Source: Phallusia fumigata
Lineage: Eukaryota; Chordata; Ascidiacea; Phlebobranchia; Ascidiidae
Length of the DNA stretch: 23,906 bases
Direction: 5' to 3'
Assembly (NCBI GenBank): GCA_008931825.1
Contig: QXVZ01012490.1
Coordinates: 1-23,906, forward strand
This document shows, in pieces, positions 1-10,826 of this stretch. The position numbers were made by a program, and so were the translations under genes. Numbering within the stretch: the first letter of the stretch is position 1; the number at the start of each line of letters is the position of its first letter. The notes under the pieces were generated by a model. That model worked only from the letters and a program-made list of their open reading frames with translations. It was not told where the DNA came from and made no database searches.

Positions 1-582
1 TTTTGATTTGTGGTTTTCTATCAGATTCATGGTCGGCACTGATAACACCCCGTGTTTTCAAGGCGCAAATCATGTTCCTACTAGTGATGTCGCGGACAGA
101 AAAATTTGGAAATATGTCCGCACCGCAAATTTTCAAACTGTTTGCAAACCGCACCAGAACCGCAAATTTTTACAAAAGTTTTGTTTACACCGCACTGCAA
201 ATAATATTATACCATAAACCTCTACATCAGCCCCCAAACCTGCAATGTAGAACATGCAACATTAAACACAAATCATTTCAGTGTTTTAACTTACAAAGAA
301 ACTAGTTTACCTGAAATGGTTAAACAGTATATGTAATACATCTGAGCAACATCTAAACAAATTTAACAAAATTTGCCAAATCATGAATTCAATTGAGTGC
401 CCTTTAACTTAAGCATTGCCAGCTGCACCACAATAAAAGAGTTCCAATGGTTTGGATTTTTAGACATTTTGTTAATTACAAAGATGTATATTTAACAAAT
501 ATTTACTTGACTTATGCCTTGTCTTAAGTAGTCTACCTTTGTTATGAATGATAAAACTCTCATAATATACATTTTTAGTTAC

Positions 583-603
583 ACTCTGCACTCTGCACTC
601 TGC
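583..603. repeat. Heptamer microsatellite ACTCTGC x3
   Basis: Three perfect tandem copies of a 7-bp unit followed by a partial ACTG. It resembles the ACTGCGC heptamer at 12087. Confidence 0.8.
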
Positions 604-792
604 ACTGGTGCTGGTGTATAAAACATTATTGTTATTTCACAATTGGCTAAGCTTCACAAAAATCAAGACAGTAAACGTAATAAACCTGGGTACATATTAT
701 AATTTTTTTAATTGTCTACAACATAATAAAAGAAAATTGCGCGTTGTGCGGCGTCCACGCGGCAACGATTGTTTTTGTGGACGCGGCCGTAC

Positions 793-1009
793 GCGGAAAT
801 TTACTCTAAAAATTTACGCGGCCGCTTGCGAGGCGCGGTTGACATCACTAGTTCCTACAGATTCAGTTCGAAAAGCATATTAATTACATAAAGATCATTT
901 NGCGGAAATTTACTCTAAAAATTTACGCGGCCGCTTGCGAGGCGCGGTTGACATCACTAGTTCCTACAGATTCAGTTCGAAAAGCATATTAATTACATAA
1001 AGATCATTT
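793..1009. repeat. 108-bp exact direct duplication around a single N (assembly artefact)
   Basis: Positions 793-900 and 902-1009 are identical by eye, separated only by the N at 901. A single N flanked by a perfect repeat is what results when two contig ends that overlap are placed side by side instead of merged. The true sequence probably has one copy. Confidence 0.85.
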
Positions 1010-1220
1010 ATTCAAACACTTCTACTTGCATAACAAGTTTACCGTTTTTGTCATCCGAGCCAAGACAGGTTTTGGCAGCAGTGATTTAAGTCGAATAAAG
1101 CCTTGAAAATCATGTATTAATTGTTACAACGTTGCTACTGATTTGCTCAAAAACCAGAACAAATTCACAGCAAGTAAAGCACAGTTCACACTAACTAGAC
1201 TTTAAAACAGCTATACGTAC

Positions 1221-1281
1221 CATTTTGTAGATTTCGCAATTCAATTGGATTCACATACATGTTTTCTTCAAAATCAGCCAT
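1221..1281 (-). CDS. Copy C: first coding exon only of a third paralogue (partial at window edge)
   Basis: A 61-bp exon starts with ATG at 1281-1279 and ends at a GTACGT donor, encoding 20 residues plus one base of a glycine-type split codon. That is exactly the size and phase of exon 1 in copies A and B. The peptide has acidic residues followed by YVNPI and ends NLQN, close to copy B's HLQN. The intron below it (about 1010-1220) and the DNA above it (1282-1520) align with the matching regions of copy B. I found no transmembrane exon between 1 and 1220, so intron 1 would be longer than in copy B (892 bp) or A (618 bp), unless the gap at 901 hides it or this copy is broken. The remainder should lie left of the window. 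Confidence 0.7.
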
Positions 1282-1367
1282 TGTAGAATTTCGAGCAATT
1301 AACTGAAGGGACTATAACAGTTTAGCGTAAACAGTTCAGTTACTTGCGAATCTCAACAATGGATCCT

Positions 1368-1376
1368 CTTTATCAC
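1368..1376 (-). promoter_or_regulatory. TATA-like element of copy C
   Basis: Minus-strand GTGATAAAG lies about 90 bp before the ATG, at the position where copy B has GTTATAAG. It is followed in both by a conserved ATTGTTGAGATTCG stretch that could hold the transcription start. Inference from position and conservation only. Confidence 0.3.
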
Positions 1377-1395
1377 GCTTCTGATAGAGACTGAC

Positions 1396-1503
1396 GCATT
1401 CAATGCAAACCCGCGCTTTCACACCCGATGTGCTTGAGATAGGACTTTTCTTCCGTGTAAAACTTCATGACTCAGCAATTATCAGCATCGACTGGGATTT
1501 TCC
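1396..1503 (-). promoter_or_regulatory. Copy C upstream block: bZIP-like and kappaB-like sites
   Basis: Contains GCATTCAATGCAAA (1396-1409), TGACTCAGCA (1468-1477, an AP-1/half-MARE match) and GGGATTTTCC (1494-1503, matches kappaB GGGRNWYYCC). The same elements in the same order occur upstream of copies A and B. The kappaB-like site is about 213 bp above the ATG. Confidence 0.4.
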
Positions 1504-3387
1504 GGAATAATTAGTTGCCTTTCAACGAAACTGCCTTTGTATTCATCATCTGCCTTCATATCTGCATTTATTATGACTGGATCTTGGCATCTAAAAGGAA
1601 GGTATGCTCACTGCTTACCTGTGTGGAAGTGTTGTTAGTTTGAAACCAATTCAATTCATGCAATTTTGTGGATGTCTTCGACTTTTCGATCCTGGAAAAC
1701 AGATATAAACTACTTGGACCCTTTCAATCAGCTGTACCGCCTTCAAATATCCAAAGTGTAGGCCCTATCTAGGACAAAACGCCAAATAAGGCTATCACCT
1801 AGCTATCTTGCAGATTGTGGAATGTCAGTTTTTACTTGGTTCATACATATTTAATCCGGTTTTCAGCGTTTTTTTCTGAAACAATCCTGTTTGAAACTAA
1901 TTTGGCACAGGGTTGCGTGGCGATGTGGAGCAAAATACCTATGTTTGTTTTCTAATGGATTGAAGCGGTAGAATTAAACTGATGGGGTTGAAATAAGGAG
2001 TCGGTTCAACAATAATTGTTTGCCACGATCGCCGCGGAAAAATATTTCAATAAGCTTGACCATTTGGTGTCGCTAGGGGTCTGGTCTATTTGGTCCACAA
2101 ACCAAGTCATTGTCCTATCCGATTTTATCTGAATCATAGAACACATTAAAACCTCATACCATGCCTATGATGCGTTCCACAAAAGCACTTTTAACTGTGT
2201 TTCGACATTTGTTTAAGAAAACGGACCGAACCGTAATTAGTGCACCATGTGCAAGTAACAACTTTCCGATTGCGACTAAAATAAACACAAAAATCAATAT
2301 GTGAGTTTTGTATATGTACAGTTGAAGATAGAAAAGTGAATACAAAGCAAAAAATACACCCAAAATGTAGGGAAAATGCGAAACACAACAAAATTTAATA
2401 AATTTCGTGATACAAGCAAACAATAACTTAGTTCTATTCATTAGTCCCCAACAGTATTTGTAATTCGAATGTTATATAAAAGTGATACGACTTTATTTCA
2501 TTAAATATATGATAAAAACCCAAAGTATGGTTTAAGCGGGTTCAGAGCTGGTTTGGTGTGGCATTCAAGCGAATTTAGCAATATTAATGTACTGACGTTA
2601 TCAACACAAAATTAATCACAAAAATCAAAAGTTACCCCTCAAATTATTTCAATAGATTTGCGGCACTTGGGTTTGGATTCAAATTGAAATATAGTCGATG
2701 CGGCGCAAGTTCGGCGTTTTTTCCCTCAATGTGATTTTTTCTCATTTTTTATAATGCTACAGAAGAACAACAAAATAAGTCGAAAAAAAAATAAAGTCGT
2801 CAGAAACTAATCGGACTAATTGCTTCTATAGCAGAACGCGCTGAAAATAACAAAACTGGTGAAATTCATCAAAAGATATTCACAAAAAATTAAAGTGCAG
2901 AATCGTAGGGCTGTCAACAATATCCTTTATGCTGCTTAGTCTTGAAAAATTTCCTTCAAAATGCCTTCAACAGTGCTTGCTTGAACGTAAGTCGGTGGAT
3001 ATCTGAATCAAAACGATAGTTTAAAGTAATTGTGGAGATTACAAGCGATTAATAAGAGTAACGTTGCGAAAACCATTTCTCGAAACCATTGTGTGACGGT
3101 ATTGACCTGGAAAGTAGAGACCTGTTTGTGTTTAGGTGGTACTTGTTTTGCCACTTGGATACAATTTTTTTCCTTTTTTTTTCTGTCACTACGAAAGGTC
3201 CACGTGGCCAAATGTCTGGTCAAAATGAGCTTGAGATGGTAGCCATGGCAACAAAAGTATAAGAGTACTCAATATGGAAGACGGGGTTTGGATTTGAGCT
3301 TCTGGCAAAAAGTTTGTTAACCTGAATTATAAGTTATATATAGACATGAAAGAAGCGTTTCAGGCTAGAAATGCTTCGCCGGAATTC

Positions 3388-6300
3388 TTACTTGGATGTC
3401 AGAATGTAGTTGAAGTAAACGTTGTGGGCATTTCCTGTCATGATGACTTCGTTATCGGTCCCCCCTGTATTTCTCTGGTTGTCCACGTAACTCAGAGAGC
3501 TGGATCCTGACGATCCAAGTTTCTAAATCATCAAGTGGCAGTCAGAAAAATATTGAATGAAATGTTTTTTGACAGGATTTCATTAAAATTGTGAATTTTT
3601 TGTTTCAAACAATTAATACGTTTTGTAAGTCCACCGTTAAAGTTCTTTCTCAAATGCTAGGTTGAGATATAAATATTTTAACATGCAAATTTAAATTGTT
3701 GGTCGACCAATTGCACCTGGTTATTTTTATTGCAGGNTGGGTTGAGATATAAATATTTTAAACATACAAATTTAAATTGTTGGTTGACCAATTGCACCTG
3801 GTTATTTTTATTGCAGGCCTTTCAAAATAAGTCGATTGTAATAAAATTGCAAAATATTCGAATCTAATGCGGCGTTTTCATTAGTAACAGGTTTGAGAAT
3901 AAATAAATTTCGAGTTTGACAGCGAAAACCCGAAGCAGTTTTTAAAACATTGATGGAGCATTCAATATTTTAGGTTGGTTTTTCAAAAGGAAAATAGTTG
4001 TAAACGTGTAAAAAGTAACTAAGCAACTGAAAAACAATGACCTTCAGCATACTGTGACATCCAATGAATGTTAAAAAAATAGGATTCTTTATCTGAAATA
4101 AATATTCTACGAAGTTCTGAAAGTCCACACTAACAACTGGACAATGTCAGAGGCAGATCAATCATTTCACACATTTAAGGAAAAATGTTTTTAGAGATCA
4201 ACATACTGGACTTGATGCAGTGAAGTATATCTGTATGATTGAAGGGTCGCCAGCTCCGTACACTTGATACAACACGTATTGGATGTTGTATGATCCAACC
4301 ATTAACGACCCATTGTCCCATGTGTAGTTTCCACTGCCGTCTGCTCCCAAATTACTTTTCTCCTATGAATTGAAAAGCAACCAGTTTTTTAACCCCAAAA
4401 CAATACACGGATTATTATTTCCTCAAATGAACCAAAAAAGAAAATGTTGTTTTATACAGAAAAATATTTAGGATTTTAACACGGTCATTTAACATCTCCT
4501 CGCGCGGGGTAAAATAAGGCCCAAGCAGGACTAATGGCGTAGATGACAAATATGATTCCGTCTATATAAACTTGTTTCTGGCAAAACCACAGTCACTTTC
4601 CTATCAAACCTTATTTGTAAGTACATAAGTGATTCGTTACCTCAATATAATATTGACGAGAAGCTCCATCACAATTTAATACCAGCATAGAAACCACGAA
4701 TGGATGTAACGCTTTGCTTACTACCAAGTATTCGCCGTCTGGATCGCTAAACATGACAGATTGAGTTGAAACGTGTATTGTAAACCGGCATTAAATACTC
4801 AAGGCACAAGCAAACTAACAAGTTTTAAGTGAAAAGCACGGGTAAATTAGAGTTGTTTTAGCATTGAAACGAGTCGAACGAGTCCCGTGGCACAGTATAG
4901 CGTCATTTACGAGGTACTCGAGAACTGAACCAACATTTCTACACTGTCAAAATGTTGCACCAACATGTCACCAACCTGTAGGTCCAGTTGTAATAGACTC
5001 GCACTTTGATTCCAGAGGATTTCCACACACGAAGCTGAAATTTTCAAAACATATTTCCTAAAGATGACAAATCCATTTGGGCGAACATTTTTGTGAAAAA
5101 AATAGAGTCTGTAGTAGATCTTCAGGTAATCAATTCAAAAAATGTCATTGTACCTTATTTCCTGAGTCGTACATATCGCGTCCCCCATCAGATATGCTGT
5201 AGTTGTTACTGGCGTCGTAAGCAAACTTGTAGTAGCTTGTTAAATTGTTGTAAAATATTCTTGATGCTGAACTAGATAGGAGTTGCGTGAACAAATAACC
5301 TAGAAAACAAAAAAACTGTTTGATCGTCCTCGTAAAGTGCAAATTCCACGAAGTTTTATTCGTATCATGTGAGTGGCATACGTTGCTTGCAGACACTTCC
5401 ACGTAACTGTAACTTATCTGTCATTATGGACTAATAACAGCGATTTTCGAAACGTTTGCAATTCAATGTATTCACTAAACACAAGTTCTATGGCAGCTAT
5501 TTTTTAATTTGGGCCACAGAAGTCCTTGTTTTGTGTTTCTAAATGTTGATTCACTTTTAAATTGACAATGTCCGTCTCGCTGTGCTGTTTTTATCCGATA
5601 TGGGCACCATCTATGTAAACAGCGTTGCTATTTTTGGACCGAGCCTGTTGTACTTACAAAGTAAATTGGAACAAATCGTAATATACAGCGACATGTGAGT
5701 GAATCTATATAGCGACCTTACGCAGAACAATGTATGAACGAAACGAGGTACGTGGTACGAACTACGCGATCCGGAACTTACCGTATTGTCACCATTGCTG
5801 GTTTGTAGCAAAAAAACGTATTATTGTAAAATATACCAAATAACGCGTTACACGACAGTAGGTTGTGGTAAGTTTCAGCTAAAATTGTTTGAAAAAGAAT
5901 GTCAAGGAAGGTCAACTTACTTTGACTTGTGCACTGCACTTCGGGTCCACTTGGTGATGAAGATGATCTGGTTAAGTTATCTGAGGTAACAGGGAAAATA
6001 TTAGAAGAATGACTACAACTTTTGTCGGGCGACGTAGGTGTCATTTTGACATTCTTTTATTTGTTTATGAATTTTTATGTTGGGAATGTTTTTCAGTGCA
6101 AACGAACTGAATATTATGACAAAATCATGATAAAAATGTAATATGTTAATATCTAAGGGCCTAAGCTTTCCATTGCGTCAATCACATTGCACATGTTGAA
6201 ATAACAACAGGGGTAAGGATCAGTATCCGCAATAGGGCAATAGTTTTTACCTTGTAGTTGCCAAAATCCAGATTCCATCCGCTTTAGGGCAGTGGCCACG

Positions 6301-9280
6301 TTTGACATGTTGTGTTGCAATGTTTCTAAACACAAAAAGAAACTAAGTTACACAGGGTTGAGATTTTACGTGACCTATGATTATTAACCGTTTCGCTCGA
6401 CGCGCCAAAGATTTTTTTACCCTACATTGATAAAAAATCTTTTGCCGTTTGGTAGAGCCTCCATTGCTGGACGATCCAAGGGATTTTCAACTCAAGTGTA
6501 CCTAATTCTTGTCAAGTGTAGCTTTTGTTTCTTTGTTTCGATTCGATTCGTCATTTAGGAACTTGTTGAACATAGATGCTGCGCTGGTCTTAAATAACCC
6601 TGTGGCAGTGAATTAGCCCAATAACAGTGGCCCAGTCCAATAACAGTGGCCCAGCTCAGCGACAGTGAATTAGTCCAAAAACAGTAATCGGCAATTGTTG
6701 GCAGTTACTTAGTGCAAAATTGACATAAGAGTCCACGCTACATAACGCCTTGTAATGACGCTGTAGCTGCTGAGCGTTCTACCTTGATCCAGCAATTATG
6801 ACCTCCAATATTTTTGCGCCTCATAACGTCCTGACCATTGGCAGTTATATCCGGCTTAGTGATTGTTTCAGTGATATTGTGTCGCTATGATTTATTTCAC
6901 CTTGCGTAAAAAAAAAACTTAACTCAACTCAACTCAATTGTGTGTTTAAACTTTAATGGCAAAAAACACGGTTTTACCTTTTCGACATATAGGTTTTGTT
7001 AAACTTAAGTGGCATCGATCAGTGCATAAAAACAATGTGCGATTGTTACATACCCTCTAGCAATATGAATTTCTCATCTGAGACATTTCCGTTAGAGATT
7101 TGTTGATCTGTCATCAAAAGTTGTTGATTGGCTATGAAACCTGCGAAACATTTATTGTGCAATAACATAATACTTTTATCAAGAAAATCATTCATCTTTA
7201 CCTTTGGTGCCTTTCTTGGCCGAAATCTAAAAAAAGGTTTGTTTTAGATTATTATGCATTTGGTAATTTTGTTTTCCTTATACGATACCTAAAACATGAG
7301 TTGGTCGTTATTGTTAACACGACTGCTTGACGGCAAATGCAAAAAATAAACAAGTTTCTGGATTTAGTTCATCGTTGATGACTAAGGTTGCTACGCAGCG
7401 GTTTCTTGGAATTAACTTTCGTCATACAACACCACTGCTAAGCGTTGGAATATTTTTGGTTAATCGCCATGAGTTTCAGGCTGCAGTCGTGAAATGAATG
7501 ATATCATTGGCATAGTCACGAATACCTAAATTGGTCACGCGCCTCTTGGCGTAAAGTACTAATCCCAAATTAAACATCATGGCTGCTTGGGGACAAACCC
7601 AGAAACAAAGATATGCCTTGTTTGACGTAGTTGTCGATCAAGGTTGCATGCCTTGTTTGACGTAGTTTGTCGATTCCCTACTAAAAAACTGACACCTGCA
7701 TCATGCGGTAGGCAATGGTTTGTGTCGTTAATTCAGTTGGTCGGATATCACCGCAAATTAGTTTTTCCTACGCTTTGCTATTTCAAAAACATTCTGGGGC
7801 GCAATGATGTACATGAGAGGGTGATGTAATCAGCGGTTAATTTAGGTGCTTAGGTGTTTTCTATGAACACATGCTTTTAAACAAATGCCTTTGAAAAGCA
7901 GGAAATATAGATTATTTTTCACTTTCATATGAAGTTATAGAAGCATGATTAATTTTTATGCCTGGCCAAATCTATCCAACTTCCAAGGTTTCACATAAAT
8001 CCCTTTTTAAGTCCTGGAACGTGAAACCTGAACCCGGTGAGATTCGAACCGACAGCCTTAGCCTTACGCAGATATTGCTTCCCCGACAAAAATACGTGAT
8101 ACATTAGCAAAATTTGGATGTTGCTTTTTTCCGCGTGTTTAACATATTTTTTTCATTTACAAAACTTACCGAAAAATATAGAGTTAGAAATTCAGCAACC
8201 ATAATAAGAAGGAGGGTGAGTAAAAACAACCAAATCAGCCTCAGACTTTGTTGGACGCTTCGAATTGTTTTCAGTGTCTCCTCAGGAATTTCGTTGTTTT
8301 TCGGTTTGCTGGGTCTTTGTTCTGGTCCTGCAAACCAAATGCTAAAAATAAAGTGTCAGGACACGACATTTGTGAGTGCGAACGGACTAGCCAAGGTAAC
8401 GAGGAAGTAGAAGCCTAAAAATATGCTTGCGCCCGCATAGCACTGTTGGTTGCTGCGCCTGCGTTTTCCCTGTGGTTAAAACTGTGGTTTTGTTTTACAA
8501 CGTCCATTGTAAGAGATTTTTAACTCCTGACAAGAAAGACTTTGTTTTGATTTGTAATTTGTTTTCGGTTTCGCTTATTTATTTGTCGACATTTACAAGG
8601 CTCGTGTTTTTTGAACGCGAAAATACACGCTCTACAAACTCAGTTCGACTACGCCTACATTAAAATGGTAAAATAATTTAAATATAGTTGGGCGTCGACT
8701 TGATTACAAACCATAGTGTGTCGAATCTCCGTTAGCTTTCTTTCGCAAGAGCGCCCGCACTCATTACAATCTATGTCACGAGTCAAGTCGAGTCATTTAA
8801 CGATCGAGTGACTCGAGTCGATTTGAGAGTTTGCGGGTATAAGACTCGAGTCAAATCAAAGCCAAAAGAGTTTCAAAAAACTTCCACCACTAGTGATTTT
8901 GCGTCGCTTCAATGTTCGTTGTGGTTTGTACAAAATCAGCAAAATGTTGGTTCAGGCTAAACATGTCGATTGCATAACGATCGTTTATTGCATAACCTCT
9001 TTTCGAATGACAACATTCTCCATTTTTATAACTCGAGTGCAGTAAACTCTTACCAGCAGCGATTTGAGTCAAATAAAGACTTTTAAAAACCATGCAATAT
9101 TACACCGTTGCTAGAGACTGACTCAAAAAACAAGGTCAAGAAGATAACAAGTAAATAATAAATACTACTAACTTTAATCGAACTTCCACACAATCTAGAC
9201 TACAACAACAGCTACGTACCGTTTTGTAAATGTTCCATTTGGACTGGATTTACATATATGTGATCTTCATAACCAGACAT
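3388..9280 (-). CDS. Copy B: short-stalk type II membrane protein, 11 exons, 355 aa (unnamed family)
   Basis: Exons in transcription order: 9280-9220, 8327-8170, 7226-7202, 7140-7054, 6325-6251, 5980-5921, 5299-5154, 5034-4976, 4746-4641, 4362-4207, 3522-3388. Lengths sum to 1068, with AG/GT junctions throughout and an open frame ending in TAA at 3390-3388. The start was chosen because the first exon aligns with those of copies A and C and begins with ATG. Residues 1-50 form the tail, with acidic residues then YVNP at about 9-12; 51-73 form the span (IWLFLLTLLLIMVAEFLTLY); about 74-150 form the stalk; about 155-355 form the ectodomain. Eight NxS/T sequons (N100, 116, 137, 174, 188, 220, 271, 276) all lie after the span and none before, supporting N-in/C-out topology. 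The DGGRDMYD motif is at 193-200. Intron phases match copy A. It lacks six stalk exons present there. Function unknown; possibly a surface receptor or ligand. Confidence 0.86.
3660..3817. repeat. ~77-bp duplication around N at 3737, copies slightly different (two haplotypes)
   Basis: 3660-3736 and 3740-3817 match except for a one-base length difference in an A run, a G/A difference and a C/T difference. This looks like two alleles of one intronic sequence joined across a gap. It lies in the last intron of copy B and does not touch an exon. Confidence 0.8.
4867..4928. repeat. ACGAGTC-rich interspersed fragment
   Basis: Repeated ACGAGTC and TACTCGAG words in the copy B intron between exons 8 and 9. 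A related stretch sits in the matching copy A intron (12909-13018), so it was probably present before the genes duplicated. Confidence 0.4.
6591..6690. repeat. Short tandem repeat, ~20-bp CCCAATAACAGTGG-type unit
   Basis: Several imperfect copies of a unit containing AACAGTGGCCCAG or ACAGTGAATTAG follow one another in the copy B intron between exons 4 and 5. No coding potential seen. Confidence 0.6.
7614..7674. repeat. 34-bp tandem duplication
   Basis: ATGCCTTGTTTGACGTAGTT followed by (T)GTCGAT occurs twice, starting about 7614 and 7648, in the copy B intron between exons 2 and 3. Confidence 0.65.
7968..8100 (-). mobile_element. tRNA-derived SINE-like remnant in copy B intron 2
   Basis: On the minus strand a GGTTCGAATCTC pol III B-box, typical of tRNAs, lies at about 8039-8051. 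The plus-strand arm AAGGTTTCACATAAATCC alongside matches AAGGTTTCACATCAATCT in copy A intron 2. A complete tRNA fold is not evident. I infer an old tRNA-related SINE shared by both genes. Confidence 0.5.
8776..8862. repeat. GACTCGAGTC palindrome-rich repeat fragment
   Basis: Dense GAGTCAAGTCGAGTC, GTGACTCGAGTCG and GACTCGAGTCAAATC words in copy B intron 1. Related words occur at 12909-13018 and 21065-21105. Probably a dispersed repeat family; no terminal structure could be defined. Confidence 0.45.
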
Positions 9281-9364
9281 GTTGAAATCTCAAGCAATCA
9301 AGTGAAGTAAATACAGTTTAGAATAGGAAGTACAGTAACTCGCGAATCTCAACAATAGATTCTT

Positions 9365-9372
9365 CTTATAAC
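9365..9372 (-). promoter_or_regulatory. TATA-like element of copy B
   Basis: Minus-strand GTTATAAG about 88 bp before the ATG, aligned with GTGATAAAG in copy C. The transcription start would then fall near the conserved ATTGTTGAGATTCGCGAG stretch. Confidence 0.35.
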
Positions 9373-9420
9373 ACCCCTGATATTGAAAAGTGTTATAACG
9401 CCTTCAACAAAATGTTGCAA

Positions 9421-9508
9421 TGCGTTCAATGCGAAAGTTGCCATACAACTGCTACTTCCTAGTAAACCTTGCTGACTGAGCAATTGTCAGCATGGTTGGG
9501 GATTTTCC
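9421..9508 (-). promoter_or_regulatory. Copy B upstream block: MARE-like and kappaB-like sites
   Basis: Contains GCGTTCAATGCGAAA (9422-9436), TGCTGACTGAGCA (9470-9482, one base from the T-MARE TGCTGACTCAGCA) and GGGGATTTTCC (9498-9508, a good kappaB match) about 219 bp above the ATG. Order and spacing match copies A and C. Confidence 0.45.
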
Positions 9509-10826
9509 ATTACCACCAGCTGACGTTCAATGGAATTTTCTTTGTACGCACAAACAACAATGTAGCTCATTTCTTCTCATGGTAAGCTACAGCCAACTCA
9601 GCTGGACTAAACTTGCACATTTTTAGACAATGAGAAACGTATGTGGGACCGTGCAATGAATTGAAACCGCTTAGCAAAACCCAAAGGTTGATTTTTTGTT
9701 TGTATAAGTATACTTATAGCAAAAATATATTTTTTCGAGCAGATTTTTCCGCAACATGCTAGTTTTGAATCAATTTGGCACAGCGTGGTGTGACGATATT
9801 GACAACTGTCAACTTTATATTTATGTTTGTTTTTGAAATTTCAAACCGTGCATTATCTGAAGTTTTAATGAATCCCACCGCTGCAGTATCCATCGCAAAA
9901 ACCATTCTTTACTAGGTTTTATTATTTACTTCCAAAAACGTGTTTCGTGCACCTGAATGTCCGTTCAACAATTTTAACACTCGGTCTAACGTTAATACCA
10001 AAATCAAAGTGACAGGTTGGTGTATTTACACTAGAAAAGTGAATACAAAACAAACTTTTTTTGGTATTTAAAGTAAATACAAAACAAACGTTTACCTTTT
10101 TGGTGTGGAACATAGCAAAAAACGTGGTAGAAGTAGCGACAGGTTACACTATACAAGCAAACAATAACATACAATTTACGAGGTATGCTAATTATCAACA
10201 ACAATGACAAATAGTTTGATCATGCGTTCAGCCGTGTTGTAATGACTACGATTTATATACATCCGTTTTAATCAGAACTATTTTATGATTACAATGCTAC
10301 TGAGGAGCAACAAAATAAATTATAAGTGTTAAAAAACCAAGGGAACTTAGTTCTATTCGCCCGTATCATATTCAATTACACAAGAAAACTGGTGAAATAA
10401 TTCGTAATACTGCTCCAGGGATACGTGACGTATTCAAAAAATTAACTAACAAAATAGTGCAGAATCTTCGGGTCTTCAACGAATCCTTTTATGCCAATAA
10501 GTCTTGAAATGTTTCTCTCAGAATGCGTTCAATAATGCTCGTTTGTACAAGAGATGATGGATGTCTAAAACAAAATGACATTTTAAATTAATTGTTGTGC
10601 ATGCAACACGCAGTTAGTGCTAAAATTTCTGTTTGGCCAAGTATGAATGATAACCACTTTAATGACCTGTGCGGTGATGACCTGTTTTTGTTTGTCCGTA
10701 ATCGTTTTGCCACTTCGATAAACTAGATTAGGAAAATTATATCTCTGAAATATGCCTTTGAGATTGTGGGTAAGGTTCGTAAACATGAATCCTAAATTAT
10801 AATCCAAAAATGGTCCGTCGAATTTC

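Larger units (their letters stand above)
1..1220. other. Probable intron 1 of copy C; otherwise no gene seen
   Basis: About 1010-1220 aligns with 9030-9219, the end of copy B intron 1 nearest exon 1 (shared AGTCAAATAAAG-like and CGTTGCTA-like stretches), so it is intronic on the minus strand. The stretch 735-850 is unusually GC-rich for this window, with repeated ACGCGG and GCGGCCGC, and resembles a mobile or repeat fragment I cannot name. Nothing convincing is coding here; the short open frames have no splice context or family resemblance. Confidence 0.45.
1282..3387. other. Spacer between copy C start and copy B stop
   Basis: No coding exon seen. The first ~240 bp hold the copy C upstream block. 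The part nearest copy B (about 2880-3030) aligns with 10430-10600 downstream of copy A, so the tandem duplication unit includes the spacer. A minus-strand AATAAA lies at 2497-2492, too far from the stop for me to call it the polyadenylation signal. Confidence 0.5.
9281..10826. other. Spacer between copy B start and copy A stop
   Basis: Holds the copy B upstream block (9365-9508) and, nearer copy A, sequence homologous to the region downstream of copy B. No exon or RNA gene is seen in it. Confidence 0.5.

Noticed and set aside
793-1009. Genuine 108-bp segmental duplication
   Set aside because: Perfect identity with a single N between the copies is better explained by unmerged overlapping contigs.
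2154-2441. 95-codon hydrophobic minus-strand open frame, possible membrane protein
   Set aside because: AT-rich spacer sequence; the homologous spacer near copy A does not preserve the frame.
7600-8700. Plus-strand open frames of 61-98 codons
   Set aside because: They are shadows or intronic; the 8114-8410 frame overlaps copy B exon 2 on the opposite strand, which has the splice and paralogue support.
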